The notes under the pieces were generated by a model. It saw only the letters and a list, made by a program, of their open reading frames with translations. It made no database searches and was not told the DNA's origin. From Streptomyces asoensis (GTDB lineage Bacteria; Actinomycetota; Actinomycetes; Streptomycetales; Streptomycetaceae), in contig NZ_BNEB01000002.1 of NCBI RefSeq assembly GCF_016860545.1, positions 1,984,001-2,048,000 on the forward strand: a stretch of 64,000 nucleotides of DNA, given 5' to 3'. Shown piece by piece: positions 40,192 to 48,800 of this stretch. Position 1 is the stretch's first letter; every line of letters starts with the position of its first letter. Both the position numbers and the translations under genes were made by a program.

Positions 40192-43080
40192 TCAGCGCGG
40201 GTGGTGCGGGGTGTCCTCCAGCCGCGCGCGTGCCTGCTTCGCCTCCGGGTGTCCCATGTCGTCGAGGATCCGGACGGCCTGGCGCCACACGAGGACCGCG
40301 GTGATGTGCGCTCCCCGGGCCTCGTGGGTGTCTCCCAGGTGCAGGAGGGTGTCGGCCTGGAGGTAGCGGTCGTTCATGTGCCGGTACAGGCCGAGCGCCC
40401 GCCGGTAGCAGTCCAGGGCCTCCGGATGGTGCCCCAGGTGGTGGTGGGCGAGCCCGAGGCTGTCCCACGCGGCCGCCTCGCCGTTGACGTCGCCGATGGC
40501 CCGGTGCAGCGAGACCGCCCGGTCGCACCAGGTGATCGCGCGTTCGTGGTCGCCGAGGAGGATGTGGGTCCAGCCGGTCTCGTTGAGGACGACGGCCTGG
40601 CCGCCGAGGTTGCGGATGCCCCGGTACAGCGCCAGGGCATGCTCGTAGTGGCGCAGGGCCTCGGTGTGCCGGCCCCGGGCGTTGGCGAGGAAGGCCATCT
40701 GACGGCGGGTCCGGGCCTGTCCCGCGGCGTCGCCGGCCTCGGTGAACAGGGTCAGGGCACGCCGGAGGAACGCGTCGGCCCGGTCGTCCTCGCAGAGGCG
40801 TCCCCAGGCGAAGCCCAGCGCCCGGCAGGCCTGTGCCTCCCGCACCGGGTCCTTCAGCGAGATGGCCGCCTCCAGGGCCGTCCGCTGGACGGCTGTCTGG
40901 TCCTGCCATCTGCCCTGCCGGTCGAGGTGCAGTTCCAGTGCCTGGGCCAGCAGCCACGCGTGCTGCGGGAAGCCCCTGCGCTGTGCGTACGGCACGGCGG
41001 ACAGCAGGACCGGCAGCTCGCGGTCGAGCCACGCCATGGCCTCCTGCCGTCCCCCGATCGGTTCGGGTGCGACGCCCGGTGCGGCCTCGGGTTCGAGCGG
41101 GGCCTCGATGCGGTTCGGTATGAGCGCCTCGGCGGCCGCGTACGCGGTGTGCAGGCAGTGGTCGAGCAGCCGCCGTACGGCGAGCTGCCGGGTGTCCTCG
41201 TCCTCCAGTTCGCGGCTCTGTTCGAGGGCGTGGACCTTCAGCAGGTCGTGGAAGGCGAACCGCTGGGGACCCGAACGGGCCAGCAGGTGGGCGCCGTTCA
41301 GGGTGGCCAGCAGCGCCCTGACCCGGCGGGCCGGCAGGGCGGCGAGACTGGCCGCGGCGGCGGCGGAGATGTCCGGGCCCGGGTGCAGGGCGAGAAGCCT
41401 GAGCAGCCGTGCCGCCTGCGGGCCCACACTGCGGCAGGACCAGGAGAACACGGTGCGCAGGTCGGTGTAGCGGTCCTCGCCCGCGAAGCCGTCGAGGCTG
41501 TCGCGGTCGTCGAGGAGCGCGGCGGCTACGGAGGCCAGGGGCAGGTCGGGCTGGGTCGCGGCATGGGCCGCGACGATGGCCAGGGCCAGGGGGAGCCGTC
41601 CGCACAGGTCGATGATCTCGTCGACGGCCGCGGGCTCCGCGGCGGTGCGCTCACCGCCCACGCGGCCGGCGAGGACTTCGCGTGACTCCTCGCGGCTGAG
41701 CAGGCCCAGGGTGATCGGCCGTGCCCCGTGGGTGGCGACCAGGCCGCGCAGCTGGGTGCGGCTGGTGATGACGACCAGGCACGAGGAACTGCCCGGCATC
41801 AGGGGCCGCACGTGCTCGGAGTCGAGGGCGTTGTCCAGCAGGATCAGGATCCGCTTGCCGGCCAGGAGACTGCGGTAGAGGGCGACCCGTGAGTCGGTGT
41901 CGGGGGGCAGGTCCCTGGCGGGCACGCCGAGGGCGGTCAGGAACGAGCGCAGCACCTCCGCCGCGGGCACGGCGGACTCGCTCACGTCGAACGCGCGTAA
42001 GTTGACGTACAGCTGACCGTCCGGGAACCGGTGGGCGAGGCGGTGCGCCACGTGCACGGCCAGGGTCGTCTTGCCGACGCCCGGCATCCCGTCGATGGCG
42101 CTGATCACCACCGAGGCGGCCGCCGGCCGGCCGTCGTCGAGAGCGTCCAGCAGCTCGGTGAGGCGGGCGAGTTCGGTGCGGCGCCCCACGAACGTGCACA
42201 GATCGGGCGGCAGTTGGGTCGGCCGCACAGCGGGGGCGCTCTCCGGCGCGTGCTGCCGGGGCGGCAGGTCGGTGCCGGAGAGCGGTCGGCCGTCGTCGGT
42301 ACCGTCGGGGGGTGTCTGCACATCGTGCAGCAGACGGGCGCGGACGGCGCTGAGTTCCGGCCCGGGCTCGACGCCGACCTGGACGGCGAGACGGGCGCGC
42401 ATCGTGTCGTACAGGGCGAGCGCCTCGGCCTGCCGGCCGGTGGCGGCCAGCGCCTGGACCAGACGGACGTGCAGGGACTCGTCCAGAGGGTGCAGCGCGG
42501 CGGCGCTCTGGAGCAGTGGCAGCATCCGCTCGGGTGCTCCGGTGGCGAGCACGAGGTCGGCTCCCTCGCGCAGCACGGCGAGGTGTTCGCTGTCGACCGC
42601 GAAGAACGCCGGGTGGCCGCGTAACTCCTGCGGGACGCCCGCCGCGGCCTCCCCGCGCCACAACGACAGTGCCTGGGTGAACAGCTCGGCGGCGGCCTCG
42701 GTGTCGCCGCCGGCCCGGGCGGCGCGGGCACGCTGCGCGAGTTCGCGGAACCGCAGCAGATCGAGGGTGCCGGCGTCGACGTCGATGGCGTAGCCGCCGA
42801 CGCGGCGCACCAGAAGCCGGCCGGGAGCGCGCGGCGCCAGGTGGGGTTCCAGCAGCTTGCGCAGATTGCCGACATGCCGGTGGACGATGTTCGCCGCGCT
42901 GCTGGGCGCCCCGGCGGGCCACAGGGCGTCCACGATCCTGGACAGGCTCACGGGCTGTCCGGCCTCGAGCAGGAGCAGGGCCAGCACCGCCCGCTGCTTG
43001 GGCGGCCCCGGGGGCAGTTCCGCACCGTCCCGCCAGATCCTGATGGGTCCCAGGACCCCGAAGGCGATGTGTCGATCCAT
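40192..43080 (-). CDS. polY: PolY, SARP-NB-ARC-TPR transcriptional activator
   Basis: A 962-residue AfsR-like regulator. Residues about 1-95 form the OmpR-like winged helix (VLGPIRIWRDGAELPPGPPK) and about 100-250 the bacterial activation domain. A P-loop ATPase follows (DGMPGVGKTTLAVHV, near 335) with LILLDNALDSEHV as Walker B. The C-terminal 300 residues are TPR-like (GRHTEALRHYEHALALYRGI, LGHHPEALDCYRRALGLYRH). PolY is reported as an ATPase-containing activator of polR. The ATG has GGGAAG upstream. It diverges from polR across a gap of about 215 bp. Confidence 0.92.
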   Translation of the reverse strand: MDRHIAFGVLGPIRIWRDGAELPPGPPKQRAVLALLLLEAGQPVSLSRIVDALWPAGAPSSAANIVHRHVGNLRKLLEPHLAPRAPGRLLVRRVGGYAIDVDAGTLDLLRFRELAQRARAARAGGDTEAAAELFTQALSLWRGEAAAGVPQELRGHPAFFAVDSEHLAVLREGADLVLATGAPERMLPLLQSAAALHPLDESLHVRLVQALAATGRQAEALALYDTMRARLAVQVGVEPGPELSAVRARLLHDVQTPPDGTDDGRPLSGTDLPPRQHAPESAPAVRPTQLPPDLCTFVGRRTELARLTELLDALDDGRPAAASVVISAIDGMPGVGKTTLAVHVAHRLAHRFPDGQLYVNLRAFDVSESAVPAAEVLRSFLTALGVPARDLPPDTDSRVALYRSLLAGKRILILLDNALDSEHVRPLMPGSSSCLVVITSRTQLRGLVATHGARPITLGLLSREESREVLAGRVGGERTAAEPAAVDEIIDLCGRLPLALAIVAAHAATQPDLPLASVAAALLDDRDSLDGFAGEDRYTDLRTVFSWSCRSVGPQAARLLRLLALHPGPDISAAAAASLAALPARRVRALLATLNGAHLLARSGPQRFAFHDLLKVHALEQSRELEDEDTRQLAVRRLLDHCLHTAYAAAEALIPNRIEAPLEPEAAPGVAPEPIGGRQEAMAWLDRELPVLLSAVPYAQRRGFPQHAWLLAQALELHLDRQGRWQDQTAVQRTALEAAISLKDPVREAQACRALGFAWGRLCEDDRADAFLRRALTLFTEAGDAAGQARTRRQMAFLANARGRHTEALRHYEHALALYRGIRNLGGQAVVLNETGWTHILLGDHERAITWCDRAVSLHRAIGDVNGEAAAWDSLGLAHHHLGHHPEALDCYRRALGLYRHMNDRYLQADTLLHLGDTHEARGAHITAVLVWRQAVRILDDMGHPEAKQARARLEDTPHHPR

Positions 43081-43142
43081 GTCTTCCCACAAGCCCGGCC
43101 CTGCGGCCGACGAAACTGAAATGCGCTGATCAGAGTGTATGT

Positions 43143-43160
43143 GGCAGGCTCTCCGGCAGG
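43143..43160. promoter_or_regulatory. GGCAGG direct repeat in the polY-polR gap
   Basis: GGCAGG occurs at 43143 and 43155, again 12 bp apart, within the intergenic region shared by divergent polY and polR. Because PolY activates polR, this pair is a candidate PolY or PolR site. The resemblance in hexamer and spacing to the polC array is seen directly; function is inferred. Confidence 0.4.
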
Positions 43161-43294
43161 CCGTGGCCGCCAAGTGGAGGGAGACGTTCCTTGGCTTGTT
43201 CTCACCGTCAGTGCAACGTCACTCTTTCCGCACAGGGGCATGTGTAGCCTGCTCGCCGCACGTACTGAGCGAGTGGAAGGCATATGCACCAGGC

Positions 43295-46200
43295 ATGATG
43301 TATGCAACGGAAGTACACCAGCCCCGGACTCTGACGGCGGACCTCTCACTCGAAGCATTTGGCGTGATGACGGCACGGCGGGGCAGCGAGCCGGTGCACC
43401 TCGGACCTCCGAGGCACCGGGCGGTCCTCGGGCTGCTGATGCTGCGCCTCGGACAGGTGGTCCGCGTCGACCAGCTCGTCGACGAGTTATGGGGCGACAA
43501 ACCGCCGCGCCGGCCCCACGCCACCCTCCAGACCTACATGTCTCATCTTCGACGGGCCCTGACGTCGGGTCACGGCAAGGACGCCGGGGTGGCTCCCCTG
43601 CACTACCGGGCGCCCGGATACGTCCTCGCGCTGGATCCGCAGGCCATCGACGTGTGCCGGTTCGACGAGATGGTCTCCCGCGGACAACAGCACGCCGCCG
43701 AGGGCCGGTTCGGTGAGGCGCGCGAGGCGCTCGACTCCGCGCTGCACCTGTGGCGGGCCGACCCCTTCCTGGATCTCACGTCCTACGAGCCGCTGGCCGA
43801 GGAGAGCGCACGCCTCCAGCACCTGCGCACGGCGGCCGTGACGATCCGCGCCGAGGCCCTGCTCGCCCTCGGCGACGCGCGGACCACGGTGGAGTCCCTG
43901 CGGCGCGAGGTGATCCGCTTCCCCTCGGACGAACGCATCGTGGCCGCCCTGATGACCGGCCTGTACCGGCTCGGCCAGCAGACCGAGGCGCTCCGCCTGT
44001 ACGAACGTACGCGCACGCAGCTGTCGGAGGAGCTGGGCGTGGCACCGGGCGACGACCTGCGGCGCGTCCATCTGGCCATCCTGCGGCACGAACTGGGCGG
44101 CGCCGCACCGGCCGGGCAGCGGGCCGAGGTGCGGGCCCGGCCGGACCGCGAGCCCCGGAGCGAGGAGAGCCGTCCGCCGGCCGACGCCGTCCACGGCCGC
44201 GCCGCCGACCCCGCGACGACCGGCACCGGACCCGGCGGGCACACCGGCGCGCGGCCTGTGGACGACGCCGCCGGGTCCGGCAGGACCCCGGCCCACGCGT
44301 CGCCGCTTCCGCTCTTCGAAGGGCGCGAACACGCCCTGGCCTCGCTGCGCCGCTCCATCACGGCCGCCCTGGAGGGCAGCGGACATCTCACCGCGGTCGT
44401 GGGTCAGGCCGGGGTGGGCAAGACCGAACTGCTGGCCCAGGCCACGGCGCACGCCGCCGGATGGGTCGCCGGAACCCGGGTGGTCCGGGTGAGCTGCCGG
44501 ACCGCGGAGGGCATGCCGGCCTGCTGGGTGTGGCAGCAGGCGCTGCGGATGCTCGGCGGCCCCGACGCGCTGCCGGGCGACAATGCGCCCCGGCTCTGTC
44601 CGGACCCTACGGTGACAACGCTGTCAGACTCACCGGAGGGAGCGGACGCCGACCGCCGGGAGCAGACCCAGCAGCGCTTCCTGGCCCACGACGCCCTGAG
44701 TGAAACGATTCTGCGCCACGCGGACGACGCTCCCCTCCTGCTCGTCCTCGAGAACGTGCACCTGGCGGACCGCCCCACGCTCGACGTCCTCGCACTGCTC
44801 AGCGACGGCACACAGGGCCGCGCGGTGAGCGTGGTGATCAGCGTCCGGGAGTCCGGTGTGGGAGCCGGAGCCGAACCCGACGGCCCGCTCCAGGAGTTGC
44901 TGGCCGACTCCCGCACGGACGTCGTCCACCTCGACGACCTGTCCGAGGAACAGGTCCAGACCCTCCTCGCGGCCCAGGGCGGGCCCGGCCCGGCCACGCC
45001 CGTGGTGCGCGGACTCTACGAACGCAGCGGCGGGAACCCCTACCTGCTCGGCCAGCTACTGGCACACGCGGGTGGTGCCCGCTCCCTGCACGCCGCGCGC
45101 GCGGCACGCCAGGTCCTCACCGAGATCCCCACCGGCGTGTCCAGCATGCTGCGCCGCCGTCTGGCCGGACTGGCCCCGGAGGTCCTGCGCGTGCTCAGGG
45201 GATGCGCGGTACTCGGGACCGAGGCCGACCTGACCCTGCTGACCACCGTGCTCGGCGACACCACCCCCGGCGTCCGCGCCGTGGAGGAGGCGCTGCGCAC
45301 CGGTCTGCTGCGCCGCGACCACGATCACGCCCGCACCCTGGTGTTCCGCTACGGCCTGGTACGCGACGTACTGCTCGCCGAGATGAGCGACCAGGAGCGT
45401 TCCGACCTGCACGCCTGGGCGGTGGACGTGCTCGGCCGCCAGGCCGACGGCCACCCCGCGGCGGCCTCGCGCCTGGCGCACCACGCCTGGCAGGCCTCGC
45501 TGACCCTGCCCCCGGACCAGGTGCTGCCGTACCTCGTGCGGGCCGGCGAGCAGGCCGCCCTGGAGAGCCGGTACGACCGCGCGCAGACCTGGTTCCGGCG
45601 CGCCCACGCGCTGCTCACCTCCGGCCCCTCGGCGAGCGGTGCGGCCGCGCAGGCGCTGCAACTGCGCAAGCGCATCCTCCAGATCGCCACCGTCACCCGC
45701 GGATACGGCGACCGGGAGGTCGTGGCCGAGTCCCAGCGGGTGCTGAGCATGTCACCCGCCGCGGTCCAGGAGCCGGCACTGGTGTTCTCCCAGTGCATCG
45801 CCCAACTGGTCACCGGACACCGGGAGGAGAGCGCCCGCCGCGCCCATCAGCTGCGCGTCATGGCGCAGAACGGCGACGCGCCCGAAGCCCGCCTGCACGA
45901 ACGGCTCGCCCACGGCATCCTGCACCTGCCCGACCGCACCGCCGAGGCGCTGGCCGCCCTGACGGAGGCCGAGCAGACGGCCGGGAACCTCTCCGCCGCC
46001 CGGCTCCGGCAGCTCGCGCACCACACCCAGCACGACCCCCGATTCCTGGCCATGAACCACCGGACCCTCGCTCTGTCGCTGCTCGGCGCCCAGGACGACG
46101 CGCTCGCCCTGGCCCAGGAACTCCTGGCGCTCACCGGCTGCGAGGGCACACCGGTCGACCGGGCCAGCGCCCACTACTCCCACGCGCTGGTCGCCGCCCT

Positions 46201-46633
46201 CGCCGAGGACGCCGACGCCACCGCCTCCTCCGCCGCCGAGGGCCTGCGCATCGCCGACGCGCACGGCCTGCTGCACTGGGCGGCCCTGCTCAAGGTCTGC
46301 CGCGGCTGGGCGCAGCACCGGCTCGGGACACCTGGCGCACTCGACGCCCTCAAAGCGGCCGTGACCGACCTGAGCGTCCGCCACCTGCGGATCCGCCTCC
46401 CGCTGCACCTGGGGCTGCTGGCACACGCCCAGTACGACGCGGGCGCCGTCGAGGCCGCCCGGGCGACCCTGCGGCGGGCGGCCCGGGAGATCAGGGCCGC
46501 GGGCGAGGACGCCTACCTCAGCCCCGACCTGCCCTTCAACCGGCTGCCGCGCCTCCAGCCGCCGCTGCCGCCCCGCGGGTGCAGCGATCCGACGGAGCAT
46601 CTGGCCGGCCTGCCCAGGCGTTCCGGCCACTGA
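43295..46633 (+). CDS. polR: PolR, large SARP-type pathway activator
   Basis: A 1112-residue regulator similar in architecture to SanG and PimR. The N-terminal winged helix (LSLEAFGVMTARRGSEPVHL) and activation domain (to about 260) are followed by a Pro/Ala linker, a P-loop ATPase (VVGQAGVGKTELLAQATAHA, near 370) and a long helical LuxR/MalT-like region lacking a C-terminal LuxR HTH. PolR is known to activate polB and polC promoters. The start at ATG 43295 is chosen because upstream sequence lacks SARP character; ATG 43298 is equivalent. Confidence 0.92.
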   Translation: MMYATEVHQPRTLTADLSLEAFGVMTARRGSEPVHLGPPRHRAVLGLLMLRLGQVVRVDQLVDELWGDKPPRRPHATLQTYMSHLRRALTSGHGKDAGVAPLHYRAPGYVLALDPQAIDVCRFDEMVSRGQQHAAEGRFGEAREALDSALHLWRADPFLDLTSYEPLAEESARLQHLRTAAVTIRAEALLALGDARTTVESLRREVIRFPSDERIVAALMTGLYRLGQQTEALRLYERTRTQLSEELGVAPGDDLRRVHLAILRHELGGAAPAGQRAEVRARPDREPRSEESRPPADAVHGRAADPATTGTGPGGHTGARPVDDAAGSGRTPAHASPLPLFEGREHALASLRRSITAALEGSGHLTAVVGQAGVGKTELLAQATAHAAGWVAGTRVVRVSCRTAEGMPACWVWQQALRMLGGPDALPGDNAPRLCPDPTVTTLSDSPEGADADRREQTQQRFLAHDALSETILRHADDAPLLLVLENVHLADRPTLDVLALLSDGTQGRAVSVVISVRESGVGAGAEPDGPLQELLADSRTDVVHLDDLSEEQVQTLLAAQGGPGPATPVVRGLYERSGGNPYLLGQLLAHAGGARSLHAARAARQVLTEIPTGVSSMLRRRLAGLAPEVLRVLRGCAVLGTEADLTLLTTVLGDTTPGVRAVEEALRTGLLRRDHDHARTLVFRYGLVRDVLLAEMSDQERSDLHAWAVDVLGRQADGHPAAASRLAHHAWQASLTLPPDQVLPYLVRAGEQAALESRYDRAQTWFRRAHALLTSGPSASGAAAQALQLRKRILQIATVTRGYGDREVVAESQRVLSMSPAAVQEPALVFSQCIAQLVTGHREESARRAHQLRVMAQNGDAPEARLHERLAHGILHLPDRTAEALAALTEAEQTAGNLSAARLRQLAHHTQHDPRFLAMNHRTLALSLLGAQDDALALAQELLALTGCEGTPVDRASAHYSHALVAALAEDADATASSAAEGLRIADAHGLLHWAALLKVCRGWAQHRLGTPGALDALKAAVTDLSVRHLRIRLPLHLGLLAHAQYDAGAVEAARATLRRAAREIRAAGEDAYLSPDLPFNRLPRLQPPLPPRGCSDPTEHLAGLPRRSGH

Positions 46634-46774
46634 CCGGTCCAGGCCGCTGACGAGTCCCGGCTCGCGACAAGCCCCGTCCTCCCACGAGCCCCGATGCCGG
46701 ACGGCTTCGGCCGCGTCCCGCCGGCCACCCCCACCCGTACGCCGTGTCCCCCCGCGTGAAAGGCCCGGTCCCCG

Positions 46775-47635
46775 ATGACCACCCCCCACCCCCATGGCCC
46801 CGACGACGCCGCGACGGCCGCGCCCGTCGTGTCCGCCGGAGGCACCGCCGCGACGGCCGAGCCCGCCGTGCCGAGCGCGCCCAGGAGCGAACCGCCGTTG
46901 TGGGCGCTGCACCGCGAACTGCTCGGCACCACGATCCGCACCGACCTCACCCATGCCTTCCGTCCCGGTCAACCGCACGCCGCCGCCTTCCCCGACGAAC
47001 GGCGCGAGACGCTCATGGCCACGGCACGCGGCGACGCCTGCGACCTGAATCTCTACACGTTCGTCGGCCAGTGGGGCACCCACGTCGACCCGCCGTCCCA
47101 CTTCGTGACCGGCGCCCGCACGCTGGACGAGATCCCCGTCGACGAGATGATCCTTCCGCTGGTGGTCCTCGACATCAGCGACCGGGTGGCCGCCGACCCC
47201 GACGCCGTACCGACCCTGGACGACGTACGGGCGTGGGAGGCCCGCAACGGCCGTGTCCCCGCGGGGTCGTTCGTCGCGCTGCGCACCGACTGGAGCCGCC
47301 GCTGGCCCGACGCGGCGGCGATGGCGAACCGGGACGCCGACGGCGTGAGCCACTGCCCCGGGTGGTCGGCCGAGGTGCTGCGCCACCTGATCGAGGAGGC
47401 CCACGTCACCGCGATCGGCCACGAGCAGGCCGACACCGACCCCGGCACCGCCGCCTCGGCGGGCGACTTCGGCCTGGAACGGTACGTCCTGGAGCGCGAC
47501 CGCTGGCAGATCGAGCTGATGGCCGGTCTCCACCGGGTCCCGGAAGCGGGCGCCCTGATCGTGGCGACCTGGCCCCGGCCGCAGGGCGGATCGGGCTTCC
47601 CCGCCCGGGTGTTCAGCCTGCACCGGGCGCCCTGA
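46775..47635 (+). CDS. Cyclase-family metal hydrolase (kynurenine-formamidase-like)
   Basis: A 286-residue protein of the cyclase superfamily. The metal motif reads QWGTHVDPPSHF (H-x-D-x-P-x-H), and VTAIGHEQADTDPGTAAS supplies the downstream His/Glu/Asp. About 45 low-complexity Ala/Pro residues precede the fold, so the true start may be further in. Relatives hydrolyse N-formylkynurenine, isatin or cyclic imides. It lies 140 bp after polR on the same strand. It is not one of the known required polyoxin genes, so a link to the cluster is only positional. Confidence 0.78.
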   Translation: MTTPHPHGPDDAATAAPVVSAGGTAATAEPAVPSAPRSEPPLWALHRELLGTTIRTDLTHAFRPGQPHAAAFPDERRETLMATARGDACDLNLYTFVGQWGTHVDPPSHFVTGARTLDEIPVDEMILPLVVLDISDRVAADPDAVPTLDDVRAWEARNGRVPAGSFVALRTDWSRRWPDAAAMANRDADGVSHCPGWSAEVLRHLIEEAHVTAIGHEQADTDPGTAASAGDFGLERYVLERDRWQIELMAGLHRVPEAGALIVATWPRPQGGSGFPARVFSLHRAP

Positions 47636-47831
47636 GCGGGGGACACCGCCCCGGAACGAGGCGGCCGGCGGTCACCTTGGCCGGCGGCGGCCTCTGCACC
47701 GGCGGTCCCACACGGTCGGGCGGTCCTGGCCAGGGACCGCTCGGGACCGCTCGGGAAGGCAGGGGATCGCCGGGCGTCGCTCGTGCCGGGATCCGACGGG
47801 ACGTGGCCGGCGTCCGTGGTCGTCCTGCGGC

Positions 47832-48533
47832 TCAGGGGGCCAGTTCCGCGCGGCGCGAAGCCTCCGGACCCGGTACGGAGGAGGTGTCGTCCACCCGGTG
47901 CCGCAGCTCCGCCGAGACGTCCACCACCCCGTCCACGCCTTGACACAGCCGTATGACGACCGGGACGAGCGACTTGCGCTCCACACGGCCCTTCAGCGAC
48001 ACCCGCCCGTCGACGACCCGTACGGTGACCGCCCCCGGCATGATCCCGAGCGTGCGCAGGAGCACCTCACCCGAGATCTCCTCCCGGACGGCGCTGTCGC
48101 TCCGCAGGAAGACCCGGAGCAGATCGGCCCTGCTGATCAGGCCGACCAGTCGTCCGGCCTCGTCGACCACCGGCAGCCGTTTGACGCGGTGACGCTCCAT
48201 GACCTGGGCGGCTTCCACCGCCGTCCACTGCGGTCCGGCCGTCACCGCGGGGCTGTGCATCAGCCCCGCAGCTGTCGTCGCCTCCGCCTTCGCACGGTCG
48301 GCGGGCCCGGGATGCAGGACGGGCAACAGGCCCGCCGGATCCAACTGGGCGGCTTCCTTGCGCAGCAGGTCCGCCTCGGAGACCACGCCCATGACGCGTT
48401 CCTCGTCGTTCACGACCGGCACGGCGGTGATGTCGTGCTCGGCGAGCAGCTTGGCGATCTCCTTGAAGCCGGTGTCCCGGTGCACCTTCACGACCGACGT
48501 GGTCATGAGGTCGCTCACGGTCCGGTGCCGCAT
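47832..48533 (-). CDS. CBS-CBS-BON domain protein
   Basis: A 233-residue cytosolic protein. Two CBS repeats are clear: TVSDLMTTSVVKVHRDTGFK with ITAVPVVNDEERVMGVVSEA, and GLMHSPAVTAGPQWTAVEAA with VKRLPVVDEAGRLVGLISRA. A BON domain follows (VTVRVVDGRVSLKGRVERKS). CBS pairs bind adenine nucleotides and sense energy state; many Streptomyces copies lie among dormancy genes. The ATG at 48533 follows GGGAGG. A palindromic DevR-like box lies 65-85 bp upstream (48598-48617). Confidence 0.88.
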   Translation of the reverse strand: MRHRTVSDLMTTSVVKVHRDTGFKEIAKLLAEHDITAVPVVNDEERVMGVVSEADLLRKEAAQLDPAGLLPVLHPGPADRAKAEATTAAGLMHSPAVTAGPQWTAVEAAQVMERHRVKRLPVVDEAGRLVGLISRADLLRVFLRSDSAVREEISGEVLLRTLGIMPGAVTVRVVDGRVSLKGRVERKSLVPVVIRLCQGVDGVVDVSAELRHRVDDTSSVPGPEASRRAELAP

Positions 48534-48597
48534 GGCTCCCGCCTCCCTGGGTCGCGTGCGTTCCTGCTTCCACTGTCCGCCCGGTCGGCGTGAACCG

Positions 48598-48617
48598 CAT
48601 GGGCCGAACGGACCCCG
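48598..48617. promoter_or_regulatory. DevR/OsdR-like palindromic box
   Basis: CATGGGCCGAA-C-GGACCCCG lies upstream of the CBS-BON gene and in the gap shared with the divergent P-type ATPase. Its 11-base core CATGGGCCGAA recurs, inverted, at 62187-62197. Both copies have a second half-site of the GGnCCC type, resembling the GGGAC-n4-GTCCC boxes of the DosR/DevR/OsdR regulators. Confidence 0.5.
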
Positions 48618-48800
48618 TACGGCGGCGTGCGTCACGCGGCCGAAAGAGGGAGGCTGGACGGAGAGCGGACGGACGCCGGCGCGCGTCCGGCAGTCGGCAG
48701 ACCTCCTGGAGCCCGTGATGGAAGCCGCACGCAAGGCCGGGCGTAGGACACGGCCGGTGGCACCGGCGGTGAGGAGCGGGCTGTCTCACGGGTCCGAGTG

